From assembly GCA_900316585.1 (NCBI GenBank), contig ONDM01000006.1:124001-188000 (forward strand): 64,000 bases of DNA, written 5' to 3'. The position numbers and the translations under genes are program-made. A model generated the notes under the pieces. That model did no database searches, was not told where the DNA came from, and saw nothing but the letters and a program-made list of their open reading frames with translations. This DNA is from an uncultured Prevotellaceae bacterium. Its GTDB lineage: Bacteria > Bacteroidota > Bacteroidia > Bacteroidales > Bacteroidaceae. The first letter of the stretch is position 1; every line of letters begins with the position of its first letter. This document shows positions 42,415 through 50,962 of this stretch, piece by piece.

Positions 42415-43335
42415 ATGCTTTTGAGAAATCTTTTATTGACCTTTTTGTCATTGATGGTGTCTCTTACCATCAAAGCTCAAATAAACCAACAATATTTGTC
42501 TTACATAGAGACGTACAAGGAGTTGGCAATAGAGCAGATGGAACGCTATCATATTCCAGCTAGTATAACTTTGGCTCAGGGCCTGTTTGAGAGTGCTGCA
42601 GGCCAGAGTGCTCTTTCACTTCGTAGTAATAATCATTTTGGCATTAAATGTGGAACAGGGTGGAATGGTAAAAAAACTTATCATGATGACGATGCTAGGG
42701 GTGAGTGCTTTCGTGTATATAGTTCTGTACGTGCTAGCTATGAAGATCATTCTTTGTTTTTGAAGAACCGTAGTCGCTATGCATCCTTGTTTGATCTCCC
42801 TCAAACGGATTATAGAGGTTGGGCCAATGGGTTAAAAAAAGCTGGTTATGCAACTAATCCTCAATATGCTCAACGTCTAATAGATCTCATAGAGCGTTAT
42901 AGACTCTATGAGTATGATAGAATGACAAGTAAGTCAGTAAGGACAGTGTTGGAGAAGAGGATGGAAAGTTTCCAGGAAGCCTATAATGAACGTCAGGTGC
43001 GGATAAACAATGGTTTGTTGTTGGTGATTGCGCGAGAAGGTGAAACCCTTTCACAGATAGCTGCTGAATTTGGCATAAAAGAGAAAAAGCTTATTAAGCA
43101 TAATGATTTATATAGAGGCTACAGGCTTTCGGAAGGGGAGTATGTCTATCTTGAGAAGAAAAAGAGAATGGCTTCAAAGGAGTATTTCAGACAGTCTTAT
43201 AGAATTCAGGCTGGAGATTCCATGCATCGCATATCTCAAGCTTTTGGTATAAGACTGAAGAATTTGTATAAAATGAATAATATGTCTCCAACAGATGCAC
43301 TTCCTAAAATAGGAACGCCTATCAGGATTCGTTAA
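42415..43335 (+). CDS. secreted glucosaminidase (GH73) with two LysM domains
   Basis: 306 residues from ATG 42415, signal peptide FLSLMVSLTIKAQ. The N-terminal enzyme domain (about 20-165) has the GH73 motifs ITLAQGLFESAAGQSALSL (catalytic Glu), NNHFGIKCG, CFRVYSSVRASYEDHSLFL and GLKKAGYATNPQYAQRLID. Two LysM modules follow: VIAREGETLSQIAAEFGI and YRIQAGDSMHRISQAFGI. GH73 enzymes cut the GlcNAc-MurNAc bond, and LysM binds peptidoglycan. So this is a wall hydrolase for growth or division. Its stop codon lies in the loop of a terminator. Confidence 0.92.
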   Translation: MLLRNLLLTFLSLMVSLTIKAQINQQYLSYIETYKELAIEQMERYHIPASITLAQGLFESAAGQSALSLRSNNHFGIKCGTGWNGKKTYHDDDARGECFRVYSSVRASYEDHSLFLKNRSRYASLFDLPQTDYRGWANGLKKAGYATNPQYAQRLIDLIERYRLYEYDRMTSKSVRTVLEKRMESFQEAYNERQVRINNGLLLVIAREGETLSQIAAEFGIKEKKLIKHNDLYRGYRLSEGEYVYLEKKKRMASKEYFRQSYRIQAGDSMHRISQAFGIRLKNLYKMNNMSPTDALPKIGTPIRIR

Positions 43336-43349
43336 TCCTAATAGGCGTT
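43314..43349. terminator. terminator whose loop holds a stop codon
   Basis: Arms 43314-43329 (AACGCCTATCAGGATT) and 43334-43349 (AATCCTAATAGGCGTT) pair with one mismatch; the TAA of the glucosaminidase gene starts in the loop. The convergent gene ends 7 nt beyond. Confidence 0.75.
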
Positions 43350-43355
43350 TGCCTT

Positions 43356-43847
43356 TTATCTTTTTGTTGTTTGATTATTGGGGTTGTGATGTGCACCAGG
43401 AGCTCCTCTACCTTGTTGACGTCTTAATTCTTTTGAATGGAATCTCATTTCTGCTTTCTTGAATAGAAAGTATTTTTTTGCAGAAATGACTTTCTGAAGT
43501 TTCTTCATGTATTCAGGTTGGAGCTTGTAACTAGCTATTTCAAGTTCGTTCATTCTATTCACAGCACTGACAATTGCCTTTTCATCCATAGCTTCAGGTT
43601 TTGTCTCTCGGAGTATTTTATTGTACTCTCGATAATATGAACGTTCTTTTTCTTTCATCTCGTTATAGAGCGCAAAGAACTTGACTGCTTCATCTTTTGT
43701 GAATCCTGCACGCTCTGATGTAAATGCTTCAAAGCGTTGCTGGTATTCTTTGGGATTGAATTTCTGATGTTGTTGAGGCTGTTGTTGCTGAGCGCTTAAA
43801 GTCAGGCCACAACAGAAAAATAATGATGTGATTAGGAGTTGTTTCAT
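43356..43847 (-). CDS. small secreted helical protein, Spy/CpxP-like
   Basis: 163 residues from ATG 43847, signal peptide LLITSLFFCCGLTLSAQ. After a Gln-rich linker the body is helical and highly charged (FTKDEAVKFFALYNEMKEKE, KLQKVISAKKYFLFKKAEMR), with a basic, Pro/Gly-rich tail. The shape and place, third behind an ECF sigma factor and a one-span protein, match the periplasmic Spy/CpxP-like sensors found in such operons. The LTxxQ motif itself is not seen. It is probably periplasmic, perhaps a chaperone or stress sensor; that is inference. Confidence 0.7.
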   Translation of the reverse strand: MKQLLITSLFFCCGLTLSAQQQQPQQHQKFNPKEYQQRFEAFTSERAGFTKDEAVKFFALYNEMKEKERSYYREYNKILRETKPEAMDEKAIVSAVNRMNELEIASYKLQPEYMKKLQKVISAKKYFLFKKAEMRFHSKELRRQQGRGAPGAHHNPNNQTTKR

Positions 43848-43860
43848 TGTTCCCTTTTTA

Positions 43861-44217
43861 TTATTCTTCTTCATCTGACATATATTCATAGTAGATCATG
43901 GCGTCACTGATTAGAGCATAGTCTACCATATCTTCAATATAGGTTGGACTTTCAATGGAATCTTCTGTTTGTGCCAGATCCGTAGACTTAGAGTTCTCTG
44001 TTGAAAAGTATGTGCCCAAAAGAGAACCGCTAACTAATAGGACGCAGAATGCAGCGGCTACATACATCCAAACTCTATTCTTGCGATGTTTTGTCATCAC
44101 AACTTCATTGTCTGGAATCTGTGCCATAATACGCTCAGACAGGCTCTCAAAGTATCCATCTGGAGCCTTGAACGGATTCCTGTTTCCGTAACGTGCTTTT
44201 ATCTGTTCTTCTTTCAT
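43861..44217 (-). CDS. one-span membrane protein, likely anti-sigma factor
   Basis: 118 residues: a basic cytoplasmic N-terminus (about 1-48), one membrane span (VWMYVAAAFCVLLVSGSLLG, about 49-68) and an acidic outer tail ending YEYMSDEEE. It lies between the ECF sigma gene (30 nt before) and the Spy-like gene (13 nt after). The arrangement is that of a sigma/anti-sigma pair; the cytoplasmic part is short for a classical zinc anti-sigma domain and has no HxxxCxxC. The PDGYFESLSERIMAQI segment may be the sigma-binding part. Confidence 0.65.
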   Translation of the reverse strand: MKEEQIKARYGNRNPFKAPDGYFESLSERIMAQIPDNEVVMTKHRKNRVWMYVAAAFCVLLVSGSLLGTYFSTENSKSTDLAQTEDSIESPTYIEDMVDYALISDAMIYYEYMSDEEE

Positions 44218-44247
44218 ACTTATAAGATTATTATACAGGCGAAAGGT

Positions 44248-44793
44248 TTAATAATCACCATTTAAAAATTTTTCTATTTTTTCAACCGCTAAATGGTATG
44301 AAGCCTTAAGGCCTCCAACTGTGGTACCCAATATCTCTGAAATGGCTTCATATTTCATTTCATCAAAATACTTCATATTGAATACTTGCCGTTGTTTGGG
44401 AGGCAGACTTTGAACTGCAGCTTGTAGCTTTGCTTCTGTCTCGTCTCCATCAAAATAGTCATCCGACATGAGATAGTTGACAACGGAAGCTTCTGGGTCA
44501 TCAATGGGAATGTCATTTCTTTGTTTGCCCAGAAAGGCAAGTGTTTCATTGAATGCAATGCGGTAAAGCCAGGTTGACACTTTTGCTTCACCTCTGAAAC
44601 TGCTAAGGTTAGACCAGGCTTTCAAAAAGGTGTTTTGCAATATGTCATCTGTGTCATCGTGTGATAGTACCATACGACGAATTTGAGAATAGAGCTGGGG
44701 AGAGTATCTCTTTACCATCTCTTCAAACGCCTTCCTCTGTGTCTTAGGATCTTGAAGGGCCTTGATTAGGTTGTCTTCAGTAAATTGGTACAT
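44248..44793 (-). CDS. ECF-type RNA polymerase sigma factor
   Basis: 181 residues from ATG 44793; longer upstream starts lack support. Region 2: AFEEMVKRYSPQLYSQIRRM, then DDTDDILQNTFLKAWSNLSSF, then AKVSTWLYRIAFNETLAFL. Region 4: LQAAVQSLPPKQRQVFNMKY, then DEMKYEAISEILGTTVGGLK as the -35 binding HTH. So both DNA-binding regions are present and region 3 is missing, as in ECF factors. It is followed by an anti-sigma-like and a Spy-like gene, so an envelope-stress role is likely. rnz lies 40 nt upstream on the same strand and might read into it. Confidence 0.9.
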   Translation of the reverse strand: MYQFTEDNLIKALQDPKTQRKAFEEMVKRYSPQLYSQIRRMVLSHDDTDDILQNTFLKAWSNLSSFRGEAKVSTWLYRIAFNETLAFLGKQRNDIPIDDPEASVVNYLMSDDYFDGDETEAKLQAAVQSLPPKQRQVFNMKYFDEMKYEAISEILGTTVGGLKASYHLAVEKIEKFLNGDY

Positions 44794-44833
44794 ACTATTT
44801 AGATAAAGATGAAAGGGAAGGTTTAATCCGTTT

Positions 44834-45748
44834 TTAAATTTGTATAATGTCGTCTTCTTTAGTAAGGAATGATTCAGGAAAAATATTCCTGGCTTCATTC
44901 AGAAGAATGTTTTCGTCATCGTATCTGGCAGAGTAATGGCCAATAAACAGTTTCTTTACATGACTGTTTTTTGCCAAAGTTGCTGCTTGGGCTGCTGTTG
45001 AATGATATGTGGCACGTGCTAAATTAACTTTATCTTCTCCAAATGTAGCTTCGTGAAATAGTATGTCAACATTCTGCAAATATTCCGCTAATTTAGGTAA
45101 ATAGCTAGTGTCTGAACAATATGCATAGCTTCTTGCAGGGTCTGCAGGAGTAGTTAGTTGGTCATTTGGAATAATGGTTCCATCTGGTAGAGTATAGTCT
45201 TTAGAGTCTTTTATGGCATTGATTGCATAAATAGGAATGTTGTATTGCTTAATTTTACTAGCTATAATATGTTTTTTTAGTGGTTTTTCTTTAAATAAAA
45301 AACCGCAGCATGGTACTCTATGGTTTAAAGGTAGGGACCAAACTTCAACAGAGCGATCTTCAAATATCAATTGATGTTTAGTGGAATCAATTTCATCTAA
45401 GATAACTTCATAGTTAATTTCTTGACAGAAATAATCTAATTGAGGTTGCAGTATTTTCCTTAGTGGGGTAGGTGCATGTACATAGAGTTGTGCCGTACGT
45501 CCTAAAAGATTGAAGGTAGAAATGAGGCCCATTAAACCAAAAAAGTGATCTCCATGAAGATGCGATATGAAAATGTGTCCCAATTTATTGAAATTCAGTT
45601 TGTTTCTACGGAATTGAATCTGGGTACCTTCTCCACAGTCAATTAAGAATAATTTATTGCGCAAGTTAACTACTTGCGCAGCATTGAAATGCTTGCTTGT
45701 TGGCAAAGCACATCCACATCCTAATATAATAACCTCGAATTTCTCCAA
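44834..45748 (-). CDS. rnz: ribonuclease Z
   Basis: 304 residues, metallo-beta-lactamase fold. ILGCGCALPTSKHFNAAQVV starts the enzyme; the zinc motif SHLHGDHFFGLMGLI is intact (H-x-H-x-D-H), with YCSDTSYLPKLAEYL, LFHEATFGE and KLFIGHYSARYDD downstream (last zinc histidine). RNase Z removes the 3' trailer of tRNA precursors in the cytoplasm. The length matches the short bacterial form (about 305). It is upstream of the ECF sigma operon. Confidence 0.95.
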   Translation of the reverse strand: MEKFEVIILGCGCALPTSKHFNAAQVVNLRNKLFLIDCGEGTQIQFRRNKLNFNKLGHIFISHLHGDHFFGLMGLISTFNLLGRTAQLYVHAPTPLRKILQPQLDYFCQEINYEVILDEIDSTKHQLIFEDRSVEVWSLPLNHRVPCCGFLFKEKPLKKHIIASKIKQYNIPIYAINAIKDSKDYTLPDGTIIPNDQLTTPADPARSYAYCSDTSYLPKLAEYLQNVDILFHEATFGEDKVNLARATYHSTAAQAATLAKNSHVKKLFIGHYSARYDDENILLNEARNIFPESFLTKEDDIIQI

Positions 45749-45763
45749 AAGATTTTACAATTA

Positions 45764-45794
45764 AAGGGCTACGCTAAAAAATAGCGCAGCCCTT
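45764..45794 (-). terminator. intrinsic terminator of rpsA
   Basis: A 13-bp stem in minus-strand RNA with one G-U pair (AAGGGCTGCGCTA / TAGCGTAGCCCTT), 5-nt loop. The plus strand has a mismatch at the same place, which indicates function on the minus strand. Confidence 0.75.
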
Positions 45795-45816
45795 TTTCAT
45801 ATAGTCAGTAATCTGA

Positions 45817-47616
45817 TTACTTCTTACCTTCAAGCTGAGCCTTTAAAGCTGCCAGTGCATCAATATCACCAAGGGTGGTAGCTGCTGCCTGGTTCTGGAT
45901 TGAAGGAGCAGCCTCTTCACGACGAACAGCTGCCTTCTTGGCTGCAGCATTCTGCTTTCTCTCTGCACGAGCCTCTGCACGAGCTTTATCTTCGTGGATA
46001 CGGCTGTGAGACAAGATGATACGTTTGCTACCCTTGTTAAACTCAATTACCTTGAATTCCAAAGTCTCGTTCAACTGAGCCTGAGAACCATCTTCTTTTA
46101 CTAGATGCTTTGGAGTAGCAAAACCTTCAATGCCTTCACCTAGAGAAATTACAGCACCCTTGTCCAATACCTGTACAATTGTACCCTCATGGATAGAATC
46201 AACCTTGAATTCCTCTTCATATTTGTCCCAAGGATTGTCTTCCAATTGCTTGTGGCCAAGGCTCAAACGACGGTTTTCCTTATCAATCTCCAAAACTTGA
46301 ACTTCAATAGGAGCGCCAATCTGTGTGAATTCTGATGGGTGCTTAACCTTCTTTGTCCAAGAAAGATCTGAAATGTGAATCAAACCATCAACACCTTCTT
46401 CAATTTCTACGAAGATACCAAAGTTAGTAAAGTTTCTAACCTTTGCAGTGTGCTGTGAACCTACAGGGTATCTCTCTTCGATATTCTCCCATGGATCTGC
46501 CTTCAACTGCTTGATGCCTAAAGACATCTTACGCTCTGCACGGTCCAAAGTCAAAATTACAGCTTCTACTTCATCGCCAACTTTCATGAAATCTTGAGCA
46601 GAACGCAAGTGCTGGCTCCATGACATTTCAGAAACATGGATCAGACCTTCAACTCCAGGAGCAATTTCAATGAATGCTCCATAGTCTGCCATAACGACAA
46701 CCTTACCCTTAACATGGTCGCCAACTTTCAAATCTGGATCTAATGCATCCCATGGGTGTGGAGTCAATTGCTTCAAGCCAAGTGCAATGCGCTTCTTCTC
46801 CTCATCGAAGTCAAGAATAACGACGCGAATTTTCTGGTCAAGCTGAACAACCTCTGTAGGATCGCTTACACGGCCCCATGACAAATCGGTAATATGAATT
46901 AAACCATCTACGCCACCAAGGTCAATGAATACGCCGTAAGAGGTGATATTTTTAACGGTACCCTCAAGAATCTGACCCTTTTCGAGTTTACCGATGATTT
47001 CCTTCTTCTGTGTTTCAAGTTCTTCCTCAACAAGAGCCTTGTGAGAAACAACTACATTCTTGAATTCCTGATTGATTTTGACAATCTTGAATTCCATTGT
47101 CTTACCTACGAATACGTCGTAGTCACGGATAGGCTTAACATCGATCTGGGAACCTGGTAAGAATGCTTCAATACCAAATACGTCAACTATCATACCACCC
47201 TTAGTGCGGCATTTAACGTAACCCTTAACGATTTCTTCCTTCTCAAGAGCTTCATTAACTCGATCCCAAGAACGTGCTGCACGAGCTTTCTTGTGAGACA
47301 GAATCAACTGACCCTTTTTGTCCTCCTGGTTCTCGATGAATACCTCAACAGTATCACCAACCTTCAAGTCTGGATTGTAACGGAACTCACTCATAGGGAT
47401 AATACCGTCTGATTTGTAGCCGATGTTAACGACTGCTTCACGTTTGTTTAATGCAATAACGGTACCATCTACAACTTCAGAGTTGTTTACCTTGTTAAGA
47501 GTGGCATCATAAGCCTTCTCCATGTCTTCCTTACTGACGTTGGTTTCAGCAGCTCCACTTTCGTAAGCTTCCCAATCAAAATCTTCAACAGGAGTAATTC
47601 TTTTTAAATTTTCCAT
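45817..47616 (-). CDS. rpsA: 30S ribosomal protein S1
   Basis: 599 residues with six S1 OB-fold domains in order: about 50-110 (GTVIALNKREAVVNIGYKSD), 130-195 (VKCRTKGGMIVDVFGIEAFL), 215-285 (GTVKNITSYGVFIDLGGVDG), 300-370 (GKVVVMADYGAFIEIAPGVE), 390-455 (AKVRNFTNFGIFVEIEEGVD) and 475-545. Domains 3-5 carry the strong RNA-binding GLIH(I/V) motif (GLIHITDLSWG, GLIHVSEMSW, GLIHISDLSW). The C-terminal tail is Ala/Lys/Arg/Glu-rich. S1 binds mRNA leaders at the small subunit, which matters in Bacteroidetes where Shine-Dalgarno sites are rare. Single-gene unit with a -7 element (47683-47690) upstream. Confidence 0.97.
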   Translation of the reverse strand: MENLKRITPVEDFDWEAYESGAAETNVSKEDMEKAYDATLNKVNNSEVVDGTVIALNKREAVVNIGYKSDGIIPMSEFRYNPDLKVGDTVEVFIENQEDKKGQLILSHKKARAARSWDRVNEALEKEEIVKGYVKCRTKGGMIVDVFGIEAFLPGSQIDVKPIRDYDVFVGKTMEFKIVKINQEFKNVVVSHKALVEEELETQKKEIIGKLEKGQILEGTVKNITSYGVFIDLGGVDGLIHITDLSWGRVSDPTEVVQLDQKIRVVILDFDEEKKRIALGLKQLTPHPWDALDPDLKVGDHVKGKVVVMADYGAFIEIAPGVEGLIHVSEMSWSQHLRSAQDFMKVGDEVEAVILTLDRAERKMSLGIKQLKADPWENIEERYPVGSQHTAKVRNFTNFGIFVEIEEGVDGLIHISDLSWTKKVKHPSEFTQIGAPIEVQVLEIDKENRRLSLGHKQLEDNPWDKYEEEFKVDSIHEGTIVQVLDKGAVISLGEGIEGFATPKHLVKEDGSQAQLNETLEFKVIEFNKGSKRIILSHSRIHEDKARAEARAERKQNAAAKKAAVRREEAAPSIQNQAAATTLGDIDALAALKAQLEGKK

Positions 47617-47682
47617 GTAGTTAAATAATTGATAAATAATAAATTAATACAGTTAGACTTTATGTTGTTAAAAATCCGGCTG

Positions 47683-47690
47683 CAAATTTA
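47683..47690 (-). promoter_or_regulatory. -7 element of rpsA
   Basis: TAAATTTG on the minus strand, 67 nt before the start codon. The nearest TTG is 24 nt upstream, too far for a good -33 element. Confidence 0.5.
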
Positions 47691-47746
47691 ATGAAAAAAC
47701 TTAATTATACCTAACAAATTAGAGGTTTTATTTATGGAAAAACACA

Positions 47747-47775
47747 GAAAAGAGGCTGCATTGCAGCCTCTTTTC
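47747..47775 (-). terminator. terminator of the winged-helix gene
   Basis: A 14-bp perfect stem (GAAAAGAGGCTGCA / TGCAGCCTCTTTTC) about one base. It lies between this gene's stop and the rpsA promoter. Confidence 0.85.
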
Positions 47776-47804
47776 TATAAATAAAGAAAAAATATTTCTT
47801 AAAA

Positions 47805-48011
47805 TTACTTCAGTGTGAAAGTCAACTCGTCTTCAGCTTCAGTTACATTCAGTTTATCTTCACGTAACAACCAGCCAATAGCCAGGAACAAATCCTTGTC
47901 AGCCTTGATTTTAGTTACCTTCTTCAAAGCCTTTTGAGTTAAACCTTCTTTGTTTTCGTTCAGAGCGGTCCAGATAGCACCTGCCAGCTCACCTGCTTTT
48001 GTCTCTAACAT
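47805..48011 (-). CDS. small winged-helix protein (DUF2582 type)
   Basis: 68 residues. It matches the short winged-helix family of Bacteroidetes with AGELAGAIWTALNENKEGLT, LKKVTKIKADKDLFLAIGWL and REDKLNVTEAEDELTFTL. The fold resembles a HTH, but the usual recognition helix is short, so DNA binding is uncertain. It is transcribed alone from a full consensus promoter (48080-48110) with a leader of about 60 nt and its own terminator, which suggests strong expression. The function is not known. Confidence 0.85.
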   Translation of the reverse strand: MLETKAGELAGAIWTALNENKEGLTQKALKKVTKIKADKDLFLAIGWLLREDKLNVTEAEDELTFTLK

Positions 48012-48079
48012 AATCTCAAATTTTTAAATTAAACAATCTTTTAATTACCTAAAAGTTTTTAGGTTATTGTTATCGCGCA

Positions 48080-48110
48080 CAAAGGTACTGCTTTTCTATT
48101 TATTATCCAA
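48080..48110 (-). promoter_or_regulatory. promoter of the winged-helix gene
   Basis: On the minus strand TTG (48108-48110), 20 nt, TACCTTTG (48080-48087). Confidence 0.8.
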
Positions 48111-48168
48111 AAAAAATAAAGAAAAACAGATGAAATAGAGTTATTTAAAGCCTTTTTGGAGGGTTTTG

Positions 48169-48199
48169 TTGCTCAAATGGGCAGATTTTTTTACATTTG
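48169..48199 (+). promoter_or_regulatory. promoter of the hydrolase-LysM gene
   Basis: TTG at 48169-48171, 20 nt, TACATTTG at 48192-48199. The start codon ATG 48227 follows 27 nt on. Confidence 0.75.
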
Positions 48200-48226
48200 C
48201 ACTCGTTCTCGCCTAAAAATATACTG

Positions 48227-49225
48227 ATGAAGAAACTCTTATTTTTATTTTTGCTAAGTTTTTTTTGCACTCCTGTTTTTTCCCAGGATTTGGTTCCGAT
48301 GAGAGGAAATATTAAAGATGGATATGACTTCTGGTTGTATGAACCAAAAGGCTGGGATGTGGATACTATTCAAAAGCCATTAGTCTTATTTCTTCATGGA
48401 GCTAGTCTTTGTGGTCGAAACCTTGACCGTGTGAGAAGATATGGTACTTTGGATGCTTTGGATCGTGGACGAATGATAGATGCTTTTGTTTTGGCTCCTC
48501 AAAATCCCGGAGGCGCTTGGAAGCCTTCAAAGATTATGGATGTCGTAAACTGGGTATCAGATAACTTTCAGGTAGACACAAATAGGATTTATGTTTTAGG
48601 AATGAGCCTCGGTGGTTATGGGACCATCGATTTTGCAGCAACCTATCCCGATAAAATAGCTGCGGCTATGGCAATATGTGGTGGTGGAACTGTTAAGAAT
48701 TATGAGCCTCTCAATTCTATTCCATTGTGGATTTTACATGGAACAGCAGATAAGGCCGTACCTATATCCCATTCAGACAAGGTTGTAGAGGCCATGAATA
48801 AGAATGGAGAAGCCTCTCGCTTGATCTATACCCGTCTAAAAGGACTGAATCATGGGCGTCCTGCCAGGATTTTTTATTTAAAAGAAACTTATGAGTGGCT
48901 TTTCCTGCATTCTTTGCTTGATGAGGGACGTCCTGTAAACAAAGACTATCAAATCACTCCAGAAAGGCTGCGGACAGCATATAGTGATTTAGGGAGAAAG
49001 GGTCACTTGTCAGTTAGTTCGTCTGTGGATAAATTGGAATCTGAGTCCCAACAACAGCAAGAGGTTGCCGATGAGATTGCTTCGGCTCAGTACTATAAAG
49101 TCCGTAGTGGTGATAACCTTTCTAGTATTGCAAAAAGGCATAAAATTTCAGTTGTAAGTATTCGAAATTTGAATAACTTAAAGAGTGATAGGTTAAGTAT
49201 TGGTCAACGCCTTCGCATCCGATAG
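48227..49225 (+). CDS. secreted alpha/beta-hydrolase (esterase-like) with C-terminal LysM
   Basis: 332 residues from ATG 48227, signal peptide FLFLLSFFCTPVFSQ. The hydrolase domain (about 20-230) has LVLFLHGASLCGRN (oxyanion loop), YVLGMSLGGYGTIDFA with nucleophile Ser, ILHGTADKAVP with Asp and LKGLNHGRPARI with His, so the catalytic triad is intact. After a Gln/Ser linker a LysM module ends the protein: YKVRSGDNLSSIAKRHKISV. The pairing suggests an esterase held on peptidoglycan, acting on acetyl or other ester groups of glycans or wall. The true substrate is unknown. Single-gene unit ahead of rpoD. Confidence 0.85.
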   Translation: MKKLLFLFLLSFFCTPVFSQDLVPMRGNIKDGYDFWLYEPKGWDVDTIQKPLVLFLHGASLCGRNLDRVRRYGTLDALDRGRMIDAFVLAPQNPGGAWKPSKIMDVVNWVSDNFQVDTNRIYVLGMSLGGYGTIDFAATYPDKIAAAMAICGGGTVKNYEPLNSIPLWILHGTADKAVPISHSDKVVEAMNKNGEASRLIYTRLKGLNHGRPARIFYLKETYEWLFLHSLLDEGRPVNKDYQITPERLRTAYSDLGRKGHLSVSSSVDKLESESQQQQEVADEIASAQYYKVRSGDNLSSIAKRHKISVVSIRNLNNLKSDRLSIGQRLRIR

Positions 49226-49299
49226 CTTGTCTTCCTTTTTTCTGTGTAATAATTCTTCTATTTTTTCATAAAAAATAAGAATGTTCTTGAAATTTTTAG

Positions 49300-49307
49300 T
49301 AATTTTG
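49300..49307 (+). promoter_or_regulatory. -7 element of rpoD
   Basis: TAATTTTG 22 nt before the start. No TTG at the -33 distance. Confidence 0.5.
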
Positions 49308-49329
49308 TGGCCAAATTGTATTTTAAAGA

Positions 49330-50193
49330 ATGAGACAACTTAAGATTAATAGAAGTATAACCAATCGAAACAGTGCAGCTTTGGATAAGTATCTTGTTGA
49401 GATTGGTCGTGAAGAATTGATTACGGTTGAAGAAGAGGTTGAATTGGCACAGAAGATTCGTCAGGGCGATGCAAAGGCTTTGGAGCGTTTGACTCGTGCA
49501 AATCTTCGTTTTGTCGTATCAGTAGCTAAACAATATCAAAATCAAGGCTTGACGTTACCTGATTTAGTAAATGAAGGAAATTTAGGTCTGATTAAAGCTG
49601 CTCAGAAATTTGATGAGACTCGTGGCTTCAAATTCATTTCCTATGCTGTTTGGTGGATTCGTCAGAGTATTCTTCAGGCTTTGGCTGAACAGGCTCGTAT
49701 TGTACGTCTTCCTTTGAATCAAGTGGGTTCTTTAAATAAGATTAATAAGGCTTTAGCCCGCTTTGAGCAGGAGAACGGACGACGTCCTTCAACTGATGAG
49801 TTGGCAGACCAATTAGGTGAAGATGAAGATCGTATCCAATTGGCATTACGTTCCAGCGGTCGCCATATTTCCATGGATGCTCCTTTCCAAGATGGCGACA
49901 ATGACAACTGTATGATGGATGTGATGGCATCTGATTCCCCTTCTACCGACAATGAAATGGATAAGGAATCACTTCGTATAGAGTTGGAGCGTTCTTTAAA
50001 AAAGATTCTTACAGAAAAAGAGATACAAGTGATAAAAATGTCATTTGGTATTGGAATGCCGGAGCGTTCATTGGAGGAAATTGGGGCGCATTTTGATTTG
50101 ACACGTGAACGCGTTCGTCAGATTAAAGAAAAGTCCTTAAAGAAATTACGCGAAGATGTAAACAGCTCTATCTTGAAGAAATTCTTGGGCTAA
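49330..50193 (+). CDS. rpoD: primary RNA polymerase sigma factor (sigma-ABfr type)
   Basis: 287 residues, the short form of Bacteroidetes, without region 1.1. Region 1.2: [20 protein letters not shown]. Region 2: [60 protein letters not shown]. Region 3: [20 protein letters not shown]. Region 4: [20 protein letters not shown] as the -33 binding HTH. It reads the TTG/TAnnTTTG promoters seen all through this window. The gene is followed after 3 nt by an EFR1-type gene and then after 4 nt by an HpaII-like gene, an unusual operon for a housekeeping sigma factor. Confidence 0.95.
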   Translation: MRQLKINRSITNRNSAALDKYLVEIGREELITVEEEVELAQKIRQGDAKALERLTRANLRFVVSVAKQYQNQGLTLPDLVNEGNLGLIKAAQKFDETRGFKFISYAVWWIRQSILQALAEQARIVRLPLNQVGSLNKINKALARFEQENGRRPSTDELADQLGEDEDRIQLALRSSGRHISMDAPFQDGDNDNCMMDVMASDSPSTDNEMDKESLRIELERSLKKILTEKEIQVIKMSFGIGMPERSLEEIGAHFDLTRERVRQIKEKSLKKLREDVNSSILKKFLG

Positions 50194-50196
50194 AAC

Positions 50197-50958
50197 ATGA
50201 TTGCTTATTTTTCTGGAACAGGAAATACAGAGTGGGTAGCCCAACAGCTATCCACTCTTGTTTGTGATACGGACTTGGTCAATATGGCCAATACAGGTCA
50301 TATAGATTTTTGTGACATTCAGGTTCTTGGTATTCTTTTCCCTGTTCATGCATGGGGAGTTCCTTCCATTGTTGAACATTTTATCCGTTTAATACCCAAA
50401 GAGAAAGCTATACCTTATTTATATATGGTATGCACATGTGGAGATGATATAGGTGAGACATTTACTCTTTTTAAAGGTTTGGTTGAGGAAAGGGGGCAGT
50501 CATGTAGCTTGGCCTGTTCAGTTCAGATGCCTAATACTTATGTGAATCTTCCTGGTTTTGATGTAGATTCAATCTCGCTTCAGAAAGAAAAAGTTCGCCA
50601 AGCTGAGACTCGATTGAAAATCATCTCTGAAAGAATTTGTAAAAGAGAAAAGGTTATTGATGTTGTCAAAGGTGGTTTCCCTAAACTGAAGAGTGGATTT
50701 ATCCATTCTCTTTTTAGAAATTTTCTAGTTAAGGACTCTTATTTTCATTTTACTGCAGATTGTGTAGGATGTGAGCGTTGTGAGAATATATGTCCTGTTG
50801 GAAATATACGGATGAAAGACAGGCATCCAGTATGGTCAATGGATGGAAGTTGTATTACTTGCATGGCTTGTTATCATTCTTGCCCCAAGCATGCCATTCG
50901 GTTCGGAAAGTTTACAGACAATAAAGGACAGTATTTATTTAAGAATTTAATAGAATAG
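50197..50958 (+). CDS. EFR1-type flavodoxin-ferredoxin fusion
   Basis: 253 residues. The N-terminal flavodoxin-like fold opens with IAYFSGTGNTEWVAQQL, whose SGTGNT loop binds the FMN phosphate, and VLGILFPVHAWGVPSIV. The C-terminal 70 residues are a 2[4Fe-4S] ferredoxin with two full motifs: CVGCERCENICPVGNI and CITCMACYHSCPKHAIRF. Such proteins carry electrons between flavin and low-potential partners in anaerobes. The redox partner is not known. Position between rpoD (3 nt) and the HpaII-like gene (4 nt) shows co-transcription but gives no pathway. Confidence 0.9.
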   Translation: MIAYFSGTGNTEWVAQQLSTLVCDTDLVNMANTGHIDFCDIQVLGILFPVHAWGVPSIVEHFIRLIPKEKAIPYLYMVCTCGDDIGETFTLFKGLVEERGQSCSLACSVQMPNTYVNLPGFDVDSISLQKEKVRQAETRLKIISERICKREKVIDVVKGGFPKLKSGFIHSLFRNFLVKDSYFHFTADCVGCERCENICPVGNIRMKDRHPVWSMDGSCITCMACYHSCPKHAIRFGKFTDNKGQYLFKNLIE

Positions 50959-50962
50959 TTTT

